Assembly (NCBI GenBank): GCA_051061015.1
Contig: JBPFEG010000029.1
Span: forward strand, 186,001-250,000
Length of the DNA: 64,000 nt
Source: Methylomicrobium sp051061015
GTDB lineage: Bacteria > Pseudomonadota > Gammaproteobacteria > Methylococcales > Methylomonadaceae
Direction of reading: 5' to 3'
Below the pieces are notes generated by a model, which was given only the letters and a program-made list of their open reading frames with translations, searched no databases and had not been told where the DNA came from. The position numbers were made by a program, and so were the translations under genes. Positions 8,451 through 17,074 of this stretch are shown here, one piece after another. The stretch's first letter is position 1. Every line of letters starts with the position of its first letter.

Positions 8451-10221
8451 TCTGGAGGGGTTGACCAACGCGCAGCCTTTGCCGGACATCGAGCAACTGA
8501 CCCGGTGGGCGAACGAGTTTTACATGGCTCAGCCGGCCGGGGGCTTCGACTCCGCTCAGCCTGCGGCAGGGCAACCAGTCACCGAGGCTATCACCGATAT
8601 TTCCCCGTCATCGGGGCATGCGAGGGTGCCGCCGTCGTTCAGCGTTCCGCACGAAAGCGGTTTGCATGAACTGGCGACGCCGAGTCGATCCGTAGAACCT
8701 TCGGCGGCAGGTTCGCCCTATTATTTTCAGCAATTTGCGAATGCGGGAGGGCTCGATGCGGTGCCGCATGCGTCGGCGGCCCACGAACTGTCCGGCCTGA
8801 TCGGCGATTCATCGTCATTCGGCATCAAGCCGGAAAGTTTCGGCTTACCGGGCGTTGGCGAGCTGAAAAGCCCGGTGTCGCCAAAGATAGGCGCCCCGGA
8901 CTTGTCCTCCGGCTCTTCGTTTTATTTTCTCGAAGAAGCGGCTGGGGCCGCCCGCCATGCGTCCGCGCCGAGCCTCGGTTCCGCGCATCCGCCGTTCGAT
9001 GTGCAGGCGGTGCGCCGGGACTTTCCGATCCTGAACGAAAAGGTCAACGGGCGTCCTTTGGTGTGGTTCGACAATGCGGCGACGACGCAGAAACCGCAAG
9101 TGGTGATCGATCGGCTGAGTTATTTTTATCAGCACGAAAACTCGAACATCCACCGTGCTGCGCACGAACTGGCCGCGCGTTCGACCGACGCGTACGAAGA
9201 AGCGCGGAAAACCGTCGCGCGCTTTATCGGGGCGAGTTCGCCGAATGATGTGGTGTTCGTGCGTGGTTCGACCGAGGCGATCAATCTGGTGGCGCAAAGC
9301 TGGGGCCGTGCGAACGTCGGGCCGGGCGACGAGATCATCGTCAGCTGGCTCGAACATCACGCGAACATCGTGCCCTGGCAGCAGTTGTGCGCAGAAAAGG
9401 GCGCAGTCCTGCGGGTGATTCCGGTCGATGACTCAGGCCAGCTCCTGTTGTCCGAGTACCAGAAATTGCTGAACAGCAAGACCAAGCTGGTCGCCTTTAC
9501 GCAGGTCTCGAACGCGCTCGGTACGATCACTCCGGCCCAGGAGATCATCGAACTGGCCAAGCGCACCGGCGCCAAGGTCCTGCTCGACGGGGCGCAGTCG
9601 ATCTCGCATATCAAGGTCGACGTGCAAGCCCTCGACTGCGACTGGTTCGTGTTCTCAGGCCATAAGATCTACGGCCCGACCGGTATCGGTGCGTTGTACG
9701 GCAAGCCGGAAGTGCTCGAGGTGATGCCGCCTTGGCAGGGCGGCGGCAACATGATCGAGGACGTGACTTTCGAGAAGACCCTGTACCAGCCCGCGCCGGC
9801 GCGTTTCGAGGCCGGCACCGGTAATATCGCCGATGCGGTGGGTCTCGGCGCGGCGCTGGAGTATGTCGAAAAGGTCGGCATCGACAACATCGCCCGTTAT
9901 GAGCATGAACTGCTGTCTTACGCAACCGATGCCCTGGCGCGGATTCCGGGTTTGCGGCTGATCGGTACCGCGCGCGACAAAACCAGCGTATTGTCGTTCG
10001 TGCTGAAAGGCCTCAGCACCGCCGACATCGGTACGGCGCTGAACAAGGAAGGCATCGCGGTACGTTCCGGCCACCATTGCGCGCAGCCTATCCTGCGCCG
10101 TTTCGGGCTGGAAAGCACGGTCAGGCCGTCATTGGCGTTCTACAATACCTATGCCGAAGTCGATTGGCTGGCGACCGTCGTGCGCAAGATTCAGTGCGGT
10201 AATATTCCAATCGGCCGATAA
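8422..10221 (+). CDS. Cysteine desulfurase with N-terminal encapsulin cargo-loading tail
   Basis: A PLP enzyme of the SufS/CsdA class that converts cysteine to alanine and a protein persulfide. Two in-frame ATGs (8422, 8434) lie inside the shell gene, an overlap of 29 or 17 bases; numbering below uses 8434. Residues 1-187 are low-complexity, rich in Ser, Pro, Gly and Ala, with three aromatic motifs: LTRWANEFYMAQ (22-33), GSPYYFQQFAN (93-103) and SSFYFLEEAA (161-170). The catalytic domain follows (VWFDNAATTQKP, HHANIVPW), with the PLP lysine at K411 (SGHKIYG) and the persulfide cysteine at C549 (SGHHCAQP). Tail motifs and overlap with the shell gene mark it as encapsulin cargo. Whether the product is stored elemental sulfur is not visible here. 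Confidence 0.93.
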   Translation: MTTPMTTRSDLEGLTNAQPLPDIEQLTRWANEFYMAQPAGGFDSAQPAAGQPVTEAITDISPSSGHARVPPSFSVPHESGLHELATPSRSVEPSAAGSPYYFQQFANAGGLDAVPHASAAHELSGLIGDSSSFGIKPESFGLPGVGELKSPVSPKIGAPDLSSGSSFYFLEEAAGAARHASAPSLGSAHPPFDVQAVRRDFPILNEKVNGRPLVWFDNAATTQKPQVVIDRLSYFYQHENSNIHRAAHELAARSTDAYEEARKTVARFIGASSPNDVVFVRGSTEAINLVAQSWGRANVGPGDEIIVSWLEHHANIVPWQQLCAEKGAVLRVIPVDDSGQLLLSEYQKLLNSKTKLVAFTQVSNALGTITPAQEIIELAKRTGAKVLLDGAQSISHIKVDVQALDCDWFVFSGHKIYGPTGIGALYGKPEVLEVMPPWQGGGNMIEDVTFEKTLYQPAPARFEAGTGNIADAVGLGAALEYVEKVGIDNIARYEHELLSYATDALARIPGLRLIGTARDKTSVLSFVLKGLSTADIGTALNKEGIAVRSGHHCAQPILRRFGLESTVRPSLAFYNTYAEVDWLATVVRKIQCGNIPIGR

Positions 10222-10235
10222 AGCGGAGGAAACCG

Positions 10236-10277
10236 ATAAGCTTTCTTTCCCTGGTTAGCTTCAGGGGGAAAGCTTAT
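10236..10277 (+). terminator. Hairpin after cysteine desulfurase gene
   Basis: A perfect 10-base stem (ATAAGCTTTC/GAAAGCTTAT) continues inward as CCCTG/CAGGG. It lies 15 bases past the stop. No T-run follows, so termination would be inefficient or the hairpin may protect the 3' end. Confidence 0.55.
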
Positions 10278-10321
10278 TGATTAAGGCTGCGGTCAAAAAT
10301 CATTTCTGTTCAGGTATCCAC

Positions 10322-10353
10322 GACCTGTCAGATTTTTCAAACTTTGACAGGTC
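10322..10353. repeat. REP-like hairpin GACCTGTCA/TGACAGGTC
   Basis: Perfect 9-base inverted arms with a 14-base loop lie between convergent genes. It resembles the larger hairpin at 55253-55286 (same GACCT...AGGTC ends with a CAGGTTTTT-like core), suggesting one dispersed family placed at gene ends. Confidence 0.5.
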
Positions 10354-10387
10354 TATTAGGGACGATAATTCTAATTAAAATTCATCC

Positions 10388-11269
10388 TCATGCGCAGAGC
10401 GATGCGGATGCGGCATCCGAAAGACTGAAAGACGTATTATCGTAAAAATCTCCTTCGACCAATTCGAAACCCATGTTTAGTGCCAGCGCGCTGCTTTTAA
10501 TCTGCGTCACATTCGCCAGGATGCTCTGTCCGCCTATCGATCGTATCAATGCATTCCATTGCCGCAGTTTTTCCGCTACCCTGTTTTCGCGCATCTTGTC
10601 CAGCGAGTTGGCCGACAGGCTGACATAATTCGGTTCCACGGCCTGAACCAACTGAGTGGCTTGGTGGCCCAGCGCGGCATAATCGAATTTCAGCGCGATT
10701 TGATAACCGCGGCGGCGGTAATTTTCCAGGCCCTGATTCAACTGTTGCTGAAAGCGCGCATAGGCCGGGTTGACAGGCACCGTGATCGCTACATTGCGCG
10801 TCTCCAGGCCGCAGCGCACGATGATTTCTTCGAAATAAACGCCGTGATTTTCCTTCACGCCGAGGATGTGCCGGGGATCGACGTCCAGAAACAGCGTATC
10901 ATTCTCCGCTTGCGTCGGCAGCAGCAGATAGTTCAGCATGTGCACGGTTCTCGACAGACGGTCGAAATTCAGGATCGACAGCGTATCGATCGAAGGGGCC
11001 AACGGATGATCCAGCAAATGTTCGATATCATCGCGGTACAGAGGGGCTTCAGGACTATTCGTCAGTAACTGTTTGGCGCTATAGCCTGCGATTTTTGAGG
11101 GTTCCTGGGTCGATCTAACCGGCGATAACAGGCTGCCGATTTGTATCGGTCCGTACAGGCCGTGCACGAGGCCGTTTTTGAAGGCGAACGGCCGCGAACT
11201 GTGGTGATCGTTAAAACCTAACCGATAGTTGAAGTGTTCGACTAACTGCTGTAATGGCATGGTGCTCAA
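10388..11269 (-). CDS. Degenerate EAL-domain protein, probably non-catalytic
   Basis: 293 residues aligned over the length of an EAL phosphodiesterase domain, but the active-site motifs are lost. LFLDVDPRH stands where LxVNxSP is expected, VAITVPVN replaces the ExTE motif, KFDYAALGHQ replaces DDFGTG and YVSLSANSL replaces the KID lysine strand. No signal peptide, membrane helix or GGDEF domain is seen, so it is likely a cytoplasmic protein-binding EAL relative (YdiV-like in concept) or a c-di-GMP binder. It converges with the cysteine desulfurase gene and lies upstream of a tRNA methyltransferase gene on the same strand. Confidence 0.65.
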   Translation of the reverse strand: MSTMPLQQLVEHFNYRLGFNDHHSSRPFAFKNGLVHGLYGPIQIGSLLSPVRSTQEPSKIAGYSAKQLLTNSPEAPLYRDDIEHLLDHPLAPSIDTLSILNFDRLSRTVHMLNYLLLPTQAENDTLFLDVDPRHILGVKENHGVYFEEIIVRCGLETRNVAITVPVNPAYARFQQQLNQGLENYRRRGYQIALKFDYAALGHQATQLVQAVEPNYVSLSANSLDKMRENRVAEKLRQWNALIRSIGGQSILANVTQIKSSALALNMGFELVEGDFYDNTSFSLSDAASASLCA

Positions 11270-11414
11270 ATCCTGAATGAAGCAAGCAGGGAAAATCCCC
11301 TAATATTGATGATGGCCGCTAGGTTAGGGGATAAAGAAAGCAAAAGGAAACGATAGTTTTAGAAACCGATATCTAAATTGATAATATGCCGCCAGCAATC
11401 CGGACTGGAGCCTG

Positions 11415-12197
11415 TCATACTGATTTATTTGTTCGTTGCGCCACCAGATGAACATAGCGCCCCATGTCCCGGTAAGTCGGCATCCGACAATAGCGGTATT
11501 CCAGCTCGAAAAGTTCGGACCGGTCGCTTTGTTCCAGCGCCTCTCTGTCAAGATAGTCATGAAACACACGAATGCCGGTATGGGCCATAATCTCAAAACC
11601 CCAGGACCGGAGGTACTCGACAACTTCGTGCGGATATTGCGGATTGGGCGGCGTCAGTTTGTCGCCTTTGCCGAGATAGCTGTCGTCCAGCAGATGCCGC
11701 AAGCGCCAGCCGCCTTTCAGCGCGTTCGTATAAACCATCGCATTGCGGTTATAGAACAGCAGCGACAGGTAACCTCCCGCTTTCACCCGGTCGGCAATGG
11801 TTTGCAGTGTCGATACGGGTTCGGCCAGCCATTCCAGCACCGCATGACACAATACCAGATCAAATCGGGGTAGCCTGGGCGCTAACGTTTGCGCAGCCAG
11901 ATGGTGAAATTCGGCATCCAGACCCTGACTTTGAAAAAGCTGCTCGGCGCGAGCCAGCATTTTTTCGGACAGATCGCAAAGCGTCAGCCGATGTCCTTTT
12001 TCCGCCAGTTCCGCGCTGATTTGCGCAAAACCGCACCCGGCATCCCAAACGGTCAGCGGCTCAGGATATCGATAAAACGCGTCCAGATCCTCCTGCAATA
12101 ATTTGAGGCGCCAATCGCCCTTGGCGGTTTCATAGATTTTTTTCTCGAATCTCTCGATCAGATGATCGAAATTTTTGTCCTGTTTTGATTTCATCAT
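11415..12197 (-). CDS. cmoM: CmoM-type tRNA uridine methyltransferase
   Basis: A 260-residue class I SAM-dependent methyltransferase. Motif I is VWDAGCGFAQISAELAEKGH, followed by the acidic strand LCDLSEKML. The opening (NFDHLIERFEKKIYETAKGDWRLKLLQEDL) and the later LLFYNRNAMVYTNALKGGW and NPQYPHEVVEYLRSWGFE match CmoM, formerly SmtA, which methylates 5-carboxymethoxyuridine at tRNA position 34. Two adjacent ATGs (12197 and 12194) are possible starts. It is a stand-alone gene; neighbours do not suggest a pathway. Confidence 0.8.
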   Translation of the reverse strand: MMKSKQDKNFDHLIERFEKKIYETAKGDWRLKLLQEDLDAFYRYPEPLTVWDAGCGFAQISAELAEKGHRLTLCDLSEKMLARAEQLFQSQGLDAEFHHLAAQTLAPRLPRFDLVLCHAVLEWLAEPVSTLQTIADRVKAGGYLSLLFYNRNAMVYTNALKGGWRLRHLLDDSYLGKGDKLTPPNPQYPHEVVEYLRSWGFEIMAHTGIRVFHDYLDREALEQSDRSELFELEYRYCRMPTYRDMGRYVHLVAQRTNKSV

Positions 12198-12286
12198 TTT
12201 TTGTAAATTGTCTATCCTATCGTCTCGGCCGCCGAAAAGTCTCTCTTAGCTTATCAAATCCGTGCTGTTCGTAAACCGGCTATCTG

Positions 12287-14389
12287 CTAGGTTAGTGGGG
12301 TGGAATGAAGCAGATGGTCGATGTTTCGATTTTTCAGCATTTGCGCAATCTGGTCGCAGGGAACCGGTCGACCGAACAGAAAACCCTGCACGGTGTCGCA
12401 GCCGTAATGTTTGACGTAATCGTACTGGAGTTTGGTTTCGACGCCTTCTGCCACGACTTTCAGATTCAGGTTATGGGCCATGGCAATGATGGTCCGTACG
12501 AGCGTTTCGTCATCCGGGTCCTGGCCCAGATCGCGCACGAACGACTGATCAATCTTTAGAGTATGCAGCGGCAATTGTTTTAACCGGCTCAACGAAGAGT
12601 AGGCGGTGCCGAAATCGTCAATGCTCACTTCGATGCCCAGCTCCCGTACGAGTTCCAGTATTTTACGGGCGTTGGCATTGCCGGGGCCGAACAGGCTTTC
12701 GGTTATCTCCAGTTCGAGCTTTGTGCCGGGAAAGCCCGTTCGTTGCAGAATTCCGGCTATCACCAGATGCAGGTCTTCGCGAATAAACTGCGCCGGCGAC
12801 AAGTTTACGGCCAGACGAATATCCCTGTCGCCCTCCACGCACCAGGGCAGCATTTCACGGCAGGCGGTCTCGAGGACCCACTCGTCGATCGATGCAATCA
12901 GACCGCATTCCTCGGCCAGCGGAATGAATTCGGTTGGCGCGATCGGTCCTTCTTCGTCATCATGCCAGCGCACCAACGCTTCGAAACCGACAGTCTTCAG
13001 GCTGACCGTGTCGCACCGGGGTTGATAGTGAATGCTCAGGGCGCCTTCGCGTATGGCCTGGCGCAATTTGGTTTCGAGCGCCAGACGGCGTTCGGCGCGG
13101 GCATTCATGTCGGCCGAAAAGAAAGTAAACTGGTTTCCGCCGCGGTCCTTGGATCGGTACATGGCCGTGTCGGCATTCTTGACAATGGTTTCGGCCCGAC
13201 TGCCGTCTTCCGGGAACAGGCTGATGCCTATGCTGGTGGTCACATGCAGGCTGTAGCCGTCCACCTGAATCGGTTCGGCGATGGCGGCAGTGATCTTCAT
13301 CGCCACTTCGGCCGCATCGATTTGCTGCCGGGTCTGCGGCAGCAGCACTGCAAATTCGTCACCGCCCAGGCGAGCGAGCGTGTCGCTGTTTCGCAGGCAG
13401 GCTTTCAGTCGCTGCGCTACCTGAACCAGGAGCTTGTCGCCGACCGCGTGTCCCAGCGTATCATTTATTATCTTGAAACGGTCGAGGTCAAGAAACATGG
13501 CTGCGATGCGCGAGCCGTCACGTTTGGCTTGGGAGGTTGCAAGGCGAAGACGGTCGTCGAAGGTGACACGGTTGGACAGCCCGGTCAGAATATCATGGTA
13601 GGCCTGATGCTCCAGCTGCCGGGTCAGTTCGGTCAGTTCCTGCGTGCGCGCGCGAACCTTTTCCTCAAGTTCATTACGCGCCTGCTGTAATTCTAGGTCG
13701 CGCAGTTGAATCTGGCTTAGCATGCCGTTGAAATCGTCTACCAGTGCGCCGATCTCGTCGGCGGAAAGTTTTTCGGCACGAAGACTATAGTCCTGCGATT
13801 CGGACACGCGCCGTGCCGTTCCCGCAAGTTTCAGGATAGGCTCGGACACGAGTCGCTGCAATCGACTGGAAAGCAGTATGGCAGCCAGCAGCGACAGCGA
13901 GAATACGCTAACGCCGATGACCAGTTCCCGCAATTGACGGTGTTTCCATGCGCTGAGGTCTGAGATGAGCATGATGCTGCCGATGCGTTCATCGTCGAAA
14001 ACGATTGGCGAGACGACAAACAGATTGCCGTTGATGATTCCTGAGTCCTGGTCCGGTATGTTGGGCGGAACGCTTTCGGTTCTCCGTGTGTAATGAACAA
14101 ATAGCCGGCCTTGATTTGAAAACAGGGCGGCGCCGACGATGTCCGCTTCCTGCTTCAGGCTCTCCAGCGTCTTCAGCGCCGCTTCCGGATCGCTAAAAGT
14201 CAGCGCCGAGATAGTATTGAAGCCGATGATATCAGCCTGGGTACGTAATCGGTCAAACATGGCATGGCGCACTGACAGCAAATCGTTCACCGCGAATCCC
14301 AAAGCCGATAACAGCAGAGCGCAGCTGCTGGTCAGCAGTAATAAGCGCATCAGCTTCTTTCTTATCGAAGTTTTGCCGGTTATTTTCAT
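12287..14389 (-). CDS. CHASE8-HAMP-GGDEF-EAL cyclic-di-GMP enzyme
   Basis: A 700-residue inner-membrane signalling enzyme. It has an N-terminal membrane helix (about 15-35), a periplasmic CHASE8-type sensor to about 145, a second helix (about 153-173), HAMP, then GGDEF and EAL. The GGDEF motif is intact at residues 342-346 and is preceded by an allosteric I-site RNSD five residues upstream. The EAL motif is at 470-472, with NLSPAQF, ELEITESL and a DDFGTAYSSL loop all present, so both synthase and phosphodiesterase activity are plausible. It lies 4 bases downstream of the YfiR-like gene. In the YfiBNR system YfiR represses the CHASE8 cyclase YfiN from the periplasm, so the same pairing is likely here. 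Confidence 0.88.
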   Translation of the reverse strand: MKITGKTSIRKKLMRLLLLTSSCALLLSALGFAVNDLLSVRHAMFDRLRTQADIIGFNTISALTFSDPEAALKTLESLKQEADIVGAALFSNQGRLFVHYTRRTESVPPNIPDQDSGIINGNLFVVSPIVFDDERIGSIMLISDLSAWKHRQLRELVIGVSVFSLSLLAAILLSSRLQRLVSEPILKLAGTARRVSESQDYSLRAEKLSADEIGALVDDFNGMLSQIQLRDLELQQARNELEEKVRARTQELTELTRQLEHQAYHDILTGLSNRVTFDDRLRLATSQAKRDGSRIAAMFLDLDRFKIINDTLGHAVGDKLLVQVAQRLKACLRNSDTLARLGGDEFAVLLPQTRQQIDAAEVAMKITAAIAEPIQVDGYSLHVTTSIGISLFPEDGSRAETIVKNADTAMYRSKDRGGNQFTFFSADMNARAERRLALETKLRQAIREGALSIHYQPRCDTVSLKTVGFEALVRWHDDEEGPIAPTEFIPLAEECGLIASIDEWVLETACREMLPWCVEGDRDIRLAVNLSPAQFIREDLHLVIAGILQRTGFPGTKLELEITESLFGPGNANARKILELVRELGIEVSIDDFGTAYSSLSRLKQLPLHTLKIDQSFVRDLGQDPDDETLVRTIIAMAHNLNLKVVAEGVETKLQYDYVKHYGCDTVQGFLFGRPVPCDQIAQMLKNRNIDHLLHSTPLT

Positions 14390-14393
14390 AAAC

Positions 14394-15026
14394 TCAGGTT
14401 CCGTCGCCGACGATTTTGGCGAGTTTAAGCAAGTTGGAGCTCATCTGAAGTTTGGCTCTGCGTGCTTTAGCGAGATTGATTTCAAACCCGATGCGCGCGT
14501 CGTTGCGCACCAGCGTTACCAGCGCATGTTGATGGGGGGGAGGGATGTCGATATCCGTCAAATCGGCGATCGTTAATAAGGGGCTGGTCGGCGCATGCCG
14601 CGATTCTTCATCAAAATGCTGGATTTCCTCCAATCCGATCAGCAGGATATTGCAGGAAGGGCTTTGCGCTAAAGATTTGATCAGATTGATCCGCAACGTG
14701 CGTCCATTGACAATTTTCCCCTCAATGGTTTCAGTCGCTTCAGCCAAAGGATTGCGGCGATACAGGCATAGCTGCAGCGAGTCTCCCTGCTGTTCCAGGG
14801 CTTCTTTTGGCCATGAGACGAAACGCGCAATGTTCAGGACGAATGCCGCTTTTACCCGCTGGAGGCGCTCGTCCTCCGTTTCTGCGCCGGCAAGCAAAGG
14901 CGATAAGCTTGCCAGGAAAATCGCGGCAACTAAAAAACGCCAAATCCACCCGTTTCTGCGGAATAATGTATAGACAATGCCGCGCTGCAGGCCGGCAACA
15001 GCCGTTTCAGCCGATGGTTCGATCAA
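14394..15026 (-). CDS. YfiR-like periplasmic regulator (DUF4154)
   Basis: A periplasmic protein of the YfiR/DUF4154 family. The frame extends to a TTG at 15056, but the TTG at 15026 is the better start. It overlaps the TGA of the upstream receptor gene (TTGA) and has GGAG nine bases before it, giving 210 residues. A hydrophobic segment (WRFLVAAIFLASLSPLLAGA) is a signal peptide. The mature start RLQRVKAAFVLNIARFVSWP is the family hallmark, with later LLIGLEEIQHF, LLTIADL and RIGFEINLAKARRAKLQMSS also typical. It sits between a TonB-dependent receptor and a CHASE8 diguanylate cyclase, so it may relay receptor state to the cyclase. Confidence 0.85.
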   Translation of the reverse strand: MIEPSAETAVAGLQRGIVYTLFRRNGWIWRFLVAAIFLASLSPLLAGAETEDERLQRVKAAFVLNIARFVSWPKEALEQQGDSLQLCLYRRNPLAEATETIEGKIVNGRTLRINLIKSLAQSPSCNILLIGLEEIQHFDEESRHAPTSPLLTIADLTDIDIPPPHQHALVTLVRNDARIGFEINLAKARRAKLQMSSNLLKLAKIVGDGT

Positions 15027-17074
15027 GGGTTGAAGCTCCAGGTGATACGGCCCCAAATTTCCCGTGCGTTGCGTTCGGTATTGTACTGCTTGCCGAAATC
15101 GGCCGCAGGATCGTAAATCCGGCTATCGAACACATTGTCGACGCCGTACGTATAGGACAGGTTGCGACTGATGCGCCCCGAACCGAAGAGATTGGCAACC
15201 AGGAAAGCCTTTGGATTATCCTGGACGAAGGTATTGGTATCGGATCTGCCGCTTTGATAAACCAGAGCAAAGCCCAGACGATGGTCATCCAGATAACTGT
15301 AGTTCAGACTGAAGTTGCCGTTCCAGGAAGCCAGATACGGCAATTTGCCCGTGTCCCGATTTTCGGCATACAGATAAGAGCCGCTCAAGCGCAGGTCGAG
15401 TTGATCGACAGGCTTATATTGCAGCAAAGTCTCGACGCCGCGCATTTCCCACGGCGCAATACTGTTGGCAAAGTATTCGTCCTTATGATCCGGGGTCGGG
15501 ACCTCATGGATATAATCGTCGACCTGGTTATTAAACAAAGTGATGTTCAGATTTGCGCGATCCCATTGATAAAGATAACCGAGTTCTACCGAACTTATCT
15601 GCTCCGGATCAGGAACCGGTGGAACGAAGTCTGTCTCCAATACTTTCAGATATTCGCGGAAAGTCGGCGTGCGTATCGCGGTCCCGTAGAGTAACTTGAC
15701 GGTCTGGCGGTTGTCGGGCGTATAGACCAGGGCGGCGCGGTAGTTGAAGTGACTGCCGAACTGCTCGAAGTGGTCGAAGCGGCCGCCCAGCGTCAGATCG
15801 AGTTGGGGATGGATATTCCATACATCCTGGATGAAGACCGCATAATCGTCATTACTGACGTTCGGGTCGGCCAGCAACGACCCGGTTTCGGGCGGGTTCA
15901 GGAAGCCTCTTCTGAAATGGAAGCGGCGTTCGAAATCCATATCGGTCGCCGCGGTATGCATCCAGTTGAGTCCCAATGCGAGCGTATGATCGTTAAATAG
16001 GCGTTTGAAGCCGGTGATCGTGCTGCCCGCCATTGCCGCATCCTGACGTTCATCATACCCCAGACTCCATTTTTCATGTTCTATCTCGTATTCCCGGGTC
16101 TTATCCCACGTGTAATAGAAATTCGCCTGAATCTTGCCTTGGTCCAGGTCGCCTTTTTCGTAAAGTGCCGCCAGCGTTAACGAGTCTTCTTCGATGAACG
16201 AATCCTGAGTATCGGGAATGAACAGAAACGGATTATTATTGCGGTAATAGTCGGCGGTTACGGTCAGTCCTTCGATCGGGGAAGCCTTTAAAAACAGGTT
16301 GGCATAATCCTCATCCAGGGGCTGCAGGGTATTGCCGCCGATGAAACTCTTGCGATCTTCATTAAACGGCGCATCCTGAGACAGATAGCTCCCGAAAGCC
16401 TGCAATTTGTTACTGTTATAGAGCAATGTGCCTTTGCCCCGGGCATTGTCGCCGCCTTCGGCCGTGGCATCGATTTGCTGTTTTTTCGAGAATTGCCGGG
16501 TCGTCACCGAAATAATCCCGCCAAAGGCATTCGCGCCGTACAGGGTCGAGGCGGGGCCCAGAATGATTTCGACTTTTTCGATCTTCTCCAGCGGAAAGTT
16601 GTCCCCGAGCGAGAAATTCCCGTAATAGACATGCTGCCGGCGAATCCCGTCGACCATCAGCACCAGTTTGTCGTTGAAGCGGTCGATGAGTCCGCGAGCC
16701 CAGATGGACCTGTGCCGTTTGCGATTCTGAGCGAGCTGAAAACCCGGCACATAGGCCAGCAAGTCATCGATTCGACGCACTCCCAGACGCACAAAATCTT
16801 CACGATCGAAACTGTAGGCAGTTCCCGGCGCCTTGGTGCGTTCGGTCGGCAACAGCGACGCAGAACTGAATACCTCCATCTCCGTCAATTCCTTCAGCGA
16901 CAGGTCGGCAAACTCGTCGTTGACTTCACTATCGCCGGGCTGAGCCCAAGCGCCGGAAACGACCACCAGCAGTGCCAGCGTTTGCATTCGGACGATTAAA
17001 TGGCGATTGGCTGCAAGTCCGAGGTGTCGGAAAATTGGCGCTCCTTGGCGGAGCAGGGATAATCGGAAGGACAT
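15023..17074 (-). CDS. TonB-dependent outer membrane receptor
   Basis: An outer membrane active-transport or sensing receptor. The frame is open to 17134; the ATG at 17074 gives 683 residues with a plausible signal peptide (basic region, then MQTLALLVVVSGAWA). The plug domain contains LKELTEMEVFSSA, VRRIDDLLAYVPGFQL, VLMVDGIRRQ, KIEKVEIILGPASTLYGANAFGG and IISVTT, all typical. The C-terminus ends in an aromatic beta-strand (WGRITWSFNP). The sequence resembles receptors that travel with YfiR-type genes rather than a defined siderophore or B12 receptor, and no cobalamin riboswitch is evident upstream. It is the first gene of a three-gene minus-strand unit with yfiR-like and GGDEF-EAL genes. Confidence 0.9.
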   Translation of the reverse strand: MSFRLSLLRQGAPIFRHLGLAANRHLIVRMQTLALLVVVSGAWAQPGDSEVNDEFADLSLKELTEMEVFSSASLLPTERTKAPGTAYSFDREDFVRLGVRRIDDLLAYVPGFQLAQNRKRHRSIWARGLIDRFNDKLVLMVDGIRRQHVYYGNFSLGDNFPLEKIEKVEIILGPASTLYGANAFGGIISVTTRQFSKKQQIDATAEGGDNARGKGTLLYNSNKLQAFGSYLSQDAPFNEDRKSFIGGNTLQPLDEDYANLFLKASPIEGLTVTADYYRNNNPFLFIPDTQDSFIEEDSLTLAALYEKGDLDQGKIQANFYYTWDKTREYEIEHEKWSLGYDERQDAAMAGSTITGFKRLFNDHTLALGLNWMHTAATDMDFERRFHFRRGFLNPPETGSLLADPNVSNDDYAVFIQDVWNIHPQLDLTLGGRFDHFEQFGSHFNYRAALVYTPDNRQTVKLLYGTAIRTPTFREYLKVLETDFVPPVPDPEQISSVELGYLYQWDRANLNITLFNNQVDDYIHEVPTPDHKDEYFANSIAPWEMRGVETLLQYKPVDQLDLRLSGSYLYAENRDTGKLPYLASWNGNFSLNYSYLDDHRLGFALVYQSGRSDTNTFVQDNPKAFLVANLFGSGRISRNLSYTYGVDNVFDSRIYDPAADFGKQYNTERNAREIWGRITWSFNP

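Noticed and set aside
12743..13690. 315-codon frame antisense to the GGDEF-EAL gene
   Set aside because: Shadow frame; both catalytic domains on the minus strand are intact and explain the DNA.
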